NCBI GenBank assembly: GCA_005798555.1
Contig: SYJA01000034.1
Location: forward strand, 1-33,977
DNA: 33,977 bases
Source: Actinomycetota bacterium
GTDB lineage: Bacteria > Actinomycetota > Actinomycetes > S36-B12
Reading direction: 5' to 3'
Part shown: piece after piece, positions 33,023 to 33,977 of the stretch
How positions within the stretch are numbered: the first letter of the stretch is position 1
Layout: the number at the start of each line of letters is the position of its first letter
The notes under the pieces: generated by a model
Told to the model about the DNA's origin: nothing
The model's input: only the letters and a program-made list of their open reading frames with translations
Database searches by the model: none
Program-made: the position numbers and the translations under genes

Positions 33023-33064
33023 TCTCTGCACAACCTGCTCAGGCGTTTTTGTCATTGGGGGAAG

Positions 33065-33439
33065 ATGTCTGAAATCACGCCGGTTCCCGAGCAATTCTTT
33101 CTAACTATTGGTGATATCGGGCTCACCCGAGATGCGATCATCACACCAAACGGCACCGCACCCTTGAAGGGCTCGCAGTGGATAGTGACAGATCAAACTA
33201 CCACCGCCCAAAAGATCCCGACTTATGCAATTGTGCTGGCCGTAGTTTTCGCCATCTTCTGTCTACTCGGCTTGCTGTTTCTCCTAATCAAGGAAGAGGT
33301 AACAGCCGGGTACGTGCTAGTTACCGTGCGTTCTGGTGACCTCTTCCACAGCTGCCAGATTCCGTGCAGCAATCAGCAAGCAATCGCTTCGGTCCGGGCC
33401 GCGGTCACACAGGCCCAATTCGCTGCCACCCAGTTTTGA
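33065..33439 (+). CDS. Uncharacterised single-helix membrane protein
   Basis: 124 residues, not recognised as a known family. A soluble N-terminal part (1-50, with FFLTIGDIGLTRDAIITPNG) is followed by one transmembrane helix (about 52-75, TYAIVLAVVFAIFCLLGLLF) and a C-terminal part with RSGDLFHSCQIPCSNQQAIASV. The two Cys in CQIPC could pair or bind metal. The ATG follows GGGGGAAG, a strong ribosome site. It is 42 bases after the phosphatase gene and 38 bases before the DUF4190-like gene. Confidence 0.7.
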   Translation: MSEITPVPEQFFLTIGDIGLTRDAIITPNGTAPLKGSQWIVTDQTTTAQKIPTYAIVLAVVFAIFCLLGLLFLLIKEEVTAGYVLVTVRSGDLFHSCQIPCSNQQAIASVRAAVTQAQFAATQF

Positions 33440-33477
33440 TCAAGAATAATTACTAGCAGAAAGCCTGGTGAGTTGAA

Positions 33478-33780
33478 TTGTCAGTACCAACACCGCCACC
33501 GTTCAACCCCGCTGAATATAGGCAGTCACAAGACGGCATGGGAACAGCAGCACTCGTTATGGGCATCTTGCAGTTCTTCTGCCTCGGACCCATCGGCACC
33601 GTTCTGGCTATCGTGTTCGGCTACCTGGGAATTCAGAAAGCCAAGCAAGGGCTAGCCACCAATGGCGGCGTGGCGAAGGCTGGGTTCATCCTCGGCATCA
33701 TCGGCGCCGGTCTTTCAGTAGTCGGCTTCATCTTCTGGATAATCTTCATAGTTGCCGCCGGCGCTTCATCGACCTACTAG
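33478..33780 (+). CDS. DUF4190-domain small membrane protein
   Basis: 100 residues. A Pro-rich start (SVPTPPPFNPAEYRQ) leads to the DUF4190 pattern: GTAALVMGILQFFCLGPIGT, AIVFGYLGIQKAKQG and then GGVAKAGFILGIIGAGLSVV. Two or three membrane helices. The role is unknown; such proteins are common in actinobacteria, often with a Pro/Gly-rich N-terminus. Start is TTG behind GGTGAG. A hairpin terminator follows 23 bases after the stop. Confidence 0.82.
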   Translation: MSVPTPPPFNPAEYRQSQDGMGTAALVMGILQFFCLGPIGTVLAIVFGYLGIQKAKQGLATNGGVAKAGFILGIIGAGLSVVGFIFWIIFIVAAGASSTY

Positions 33781-33803
33781 CTGCCCACACCAGCTGCGCA
33801 GAG

Positions 33804-33837
33804 CGACGGGGCCCGGTTAGCTGACCGAGCCCCGTCG
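33804..33837. terminator. Hairpin terminator between convergent genes
   Basis: CGACGGGGC (33804-33812) pairs exactly with GCCCCGTCG (33829-33837). Inside, CGGT (33814-33817) pairs with ACCG (33824-33827) around a TAGCTG loop. It sits between the DUF4190-like gene (+) and the end of the DUF805-like gene (-), so it may stop both. There is no long U tract on either side, as is common in high-GC actinobacteria. Confidence 0.75.
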
Positions 33838-33850
33838 AGTTCAACGTTAC

Positions 33851-33977
33851 TTATGCATTTTCCGGTCCGTACTTGTTGTCACCCGGGGTGCTCTTGAGAA
33901 GAGCCAGGACCAGCAGCAAGATCGCGCCGATACCGCAGGCGAGCATCAACACGTAGCCGAGCAGCACCAGCCACCCC
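33851..33977 (-). CDS. DUF805-like membrane protein, 3' end only
   Basis: The last 41 codons of a gene that enters from the right edge, ending with TAA at 33851-33853. The translation is a hydrophobic helix (WLVLLGYVLMLACGIGAILL) followed by LLKSTPGDNKYGPENA. The ending PGDNKYGP is the characteristic tail of DUF805 inner-membrane proteins (compare GTPGxNxFGP). The 5' part is outside the window. Function is unknown. Confidence 0.7.
   Translation of the reverse strand, partial: GWLVLLGYVLMLACGIGAILLLVLALLKSTPGDNKYGPENA

Noticed and set aside
1-33977. CRISPR arrays, IS elements, transposases, phage genes, rRNA
   Set aside because: No regular repeat-spacer arrays, terminal inverted repeats with transposase frames, phage proteins or rRNA sequence were seen on either strand.

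Overview
The window reads as actinobacterial chromosome. The evidence is an arabinan-donor operon (ubiA, dprE1, dprE2), a FadE5-type acyl-CoA dehydrogenase, a mycothiol-dependent-isomerase-type DinB protein, a CopD-CtaG fusion, many GTG/TTG starts and GC that looks to be in the high fifties by eye. Genes are tightly packed with many 4-base stop/start overlaps, which suggests a compact genome. I cannot name the genus. No IS element, prophage or CRISPR array was seen. The only selfish elements are a DnaB intein and two VapBC-type toxin-antitoxin pairs.

Layout. 1-36 is the 3' end of a tRNA-Gly. 54-739 (-) is a VapBC pair. 933-4438 (-) is a DUF6069-like membrane protein followed by ubiA-dprE1-dprE2, which makes decaprenyl-phosphoryl-arabinose. 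4612-6447 (+) is fadE5. 6513-9049 (+) is a copper pair, CopC and a CopD-CtaG fusion, followed by a secreted YkuD-like L,D-transpeptidase (9059-9814). 9822-10604 (-) is a nitrilase-family amidase and 10662-11486 (+) a mycothiol/DinB-type protein. 11476-14785 (-) is a 2-oxoacid dehydrogenase operon (E1 alpha, E1 beta, E2) without E3. 15053-18777 (+) holds an EamA transporter overlapping a CHASE3-like/SpoIIE-type phosphatase, then a secreted clan GH-A glycosidase.

18788-28480 looks like a nitrogen/peptide metabolism block. On the minus strand a four-gene run reads HDAC-like deacetylase, histidine phosphatase, MFS transporter, class III aminotransferase. Divergent from it is a DmpA/BapA-type P1 aminopeptidase. 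A membrane-anchored oligopeptide-binding protein (-) and an oligopeptidase B (+) follow. The enzymes suggest peptide or amide scavenging, possibly of beta-amino acids or acylated polyamines. That assignment is inference.

28890-29464 (-) is a second VapBC pair whose antitoxin has lost the usual start codon. 29581-32220 (-) is dnaB, split by a 427-residue intein with an apparently intact homing endonuclease. The 32221-32518 spacer carries TGTGGA motifs resembling DnaA boxes. The right end has a low-molecular-weight protein tyrosine phosphatase, a small membrane protein, a DUF4190-like protein, a strong hairpin terminator and the 3' end of a DUF805-like gene entering from the right.
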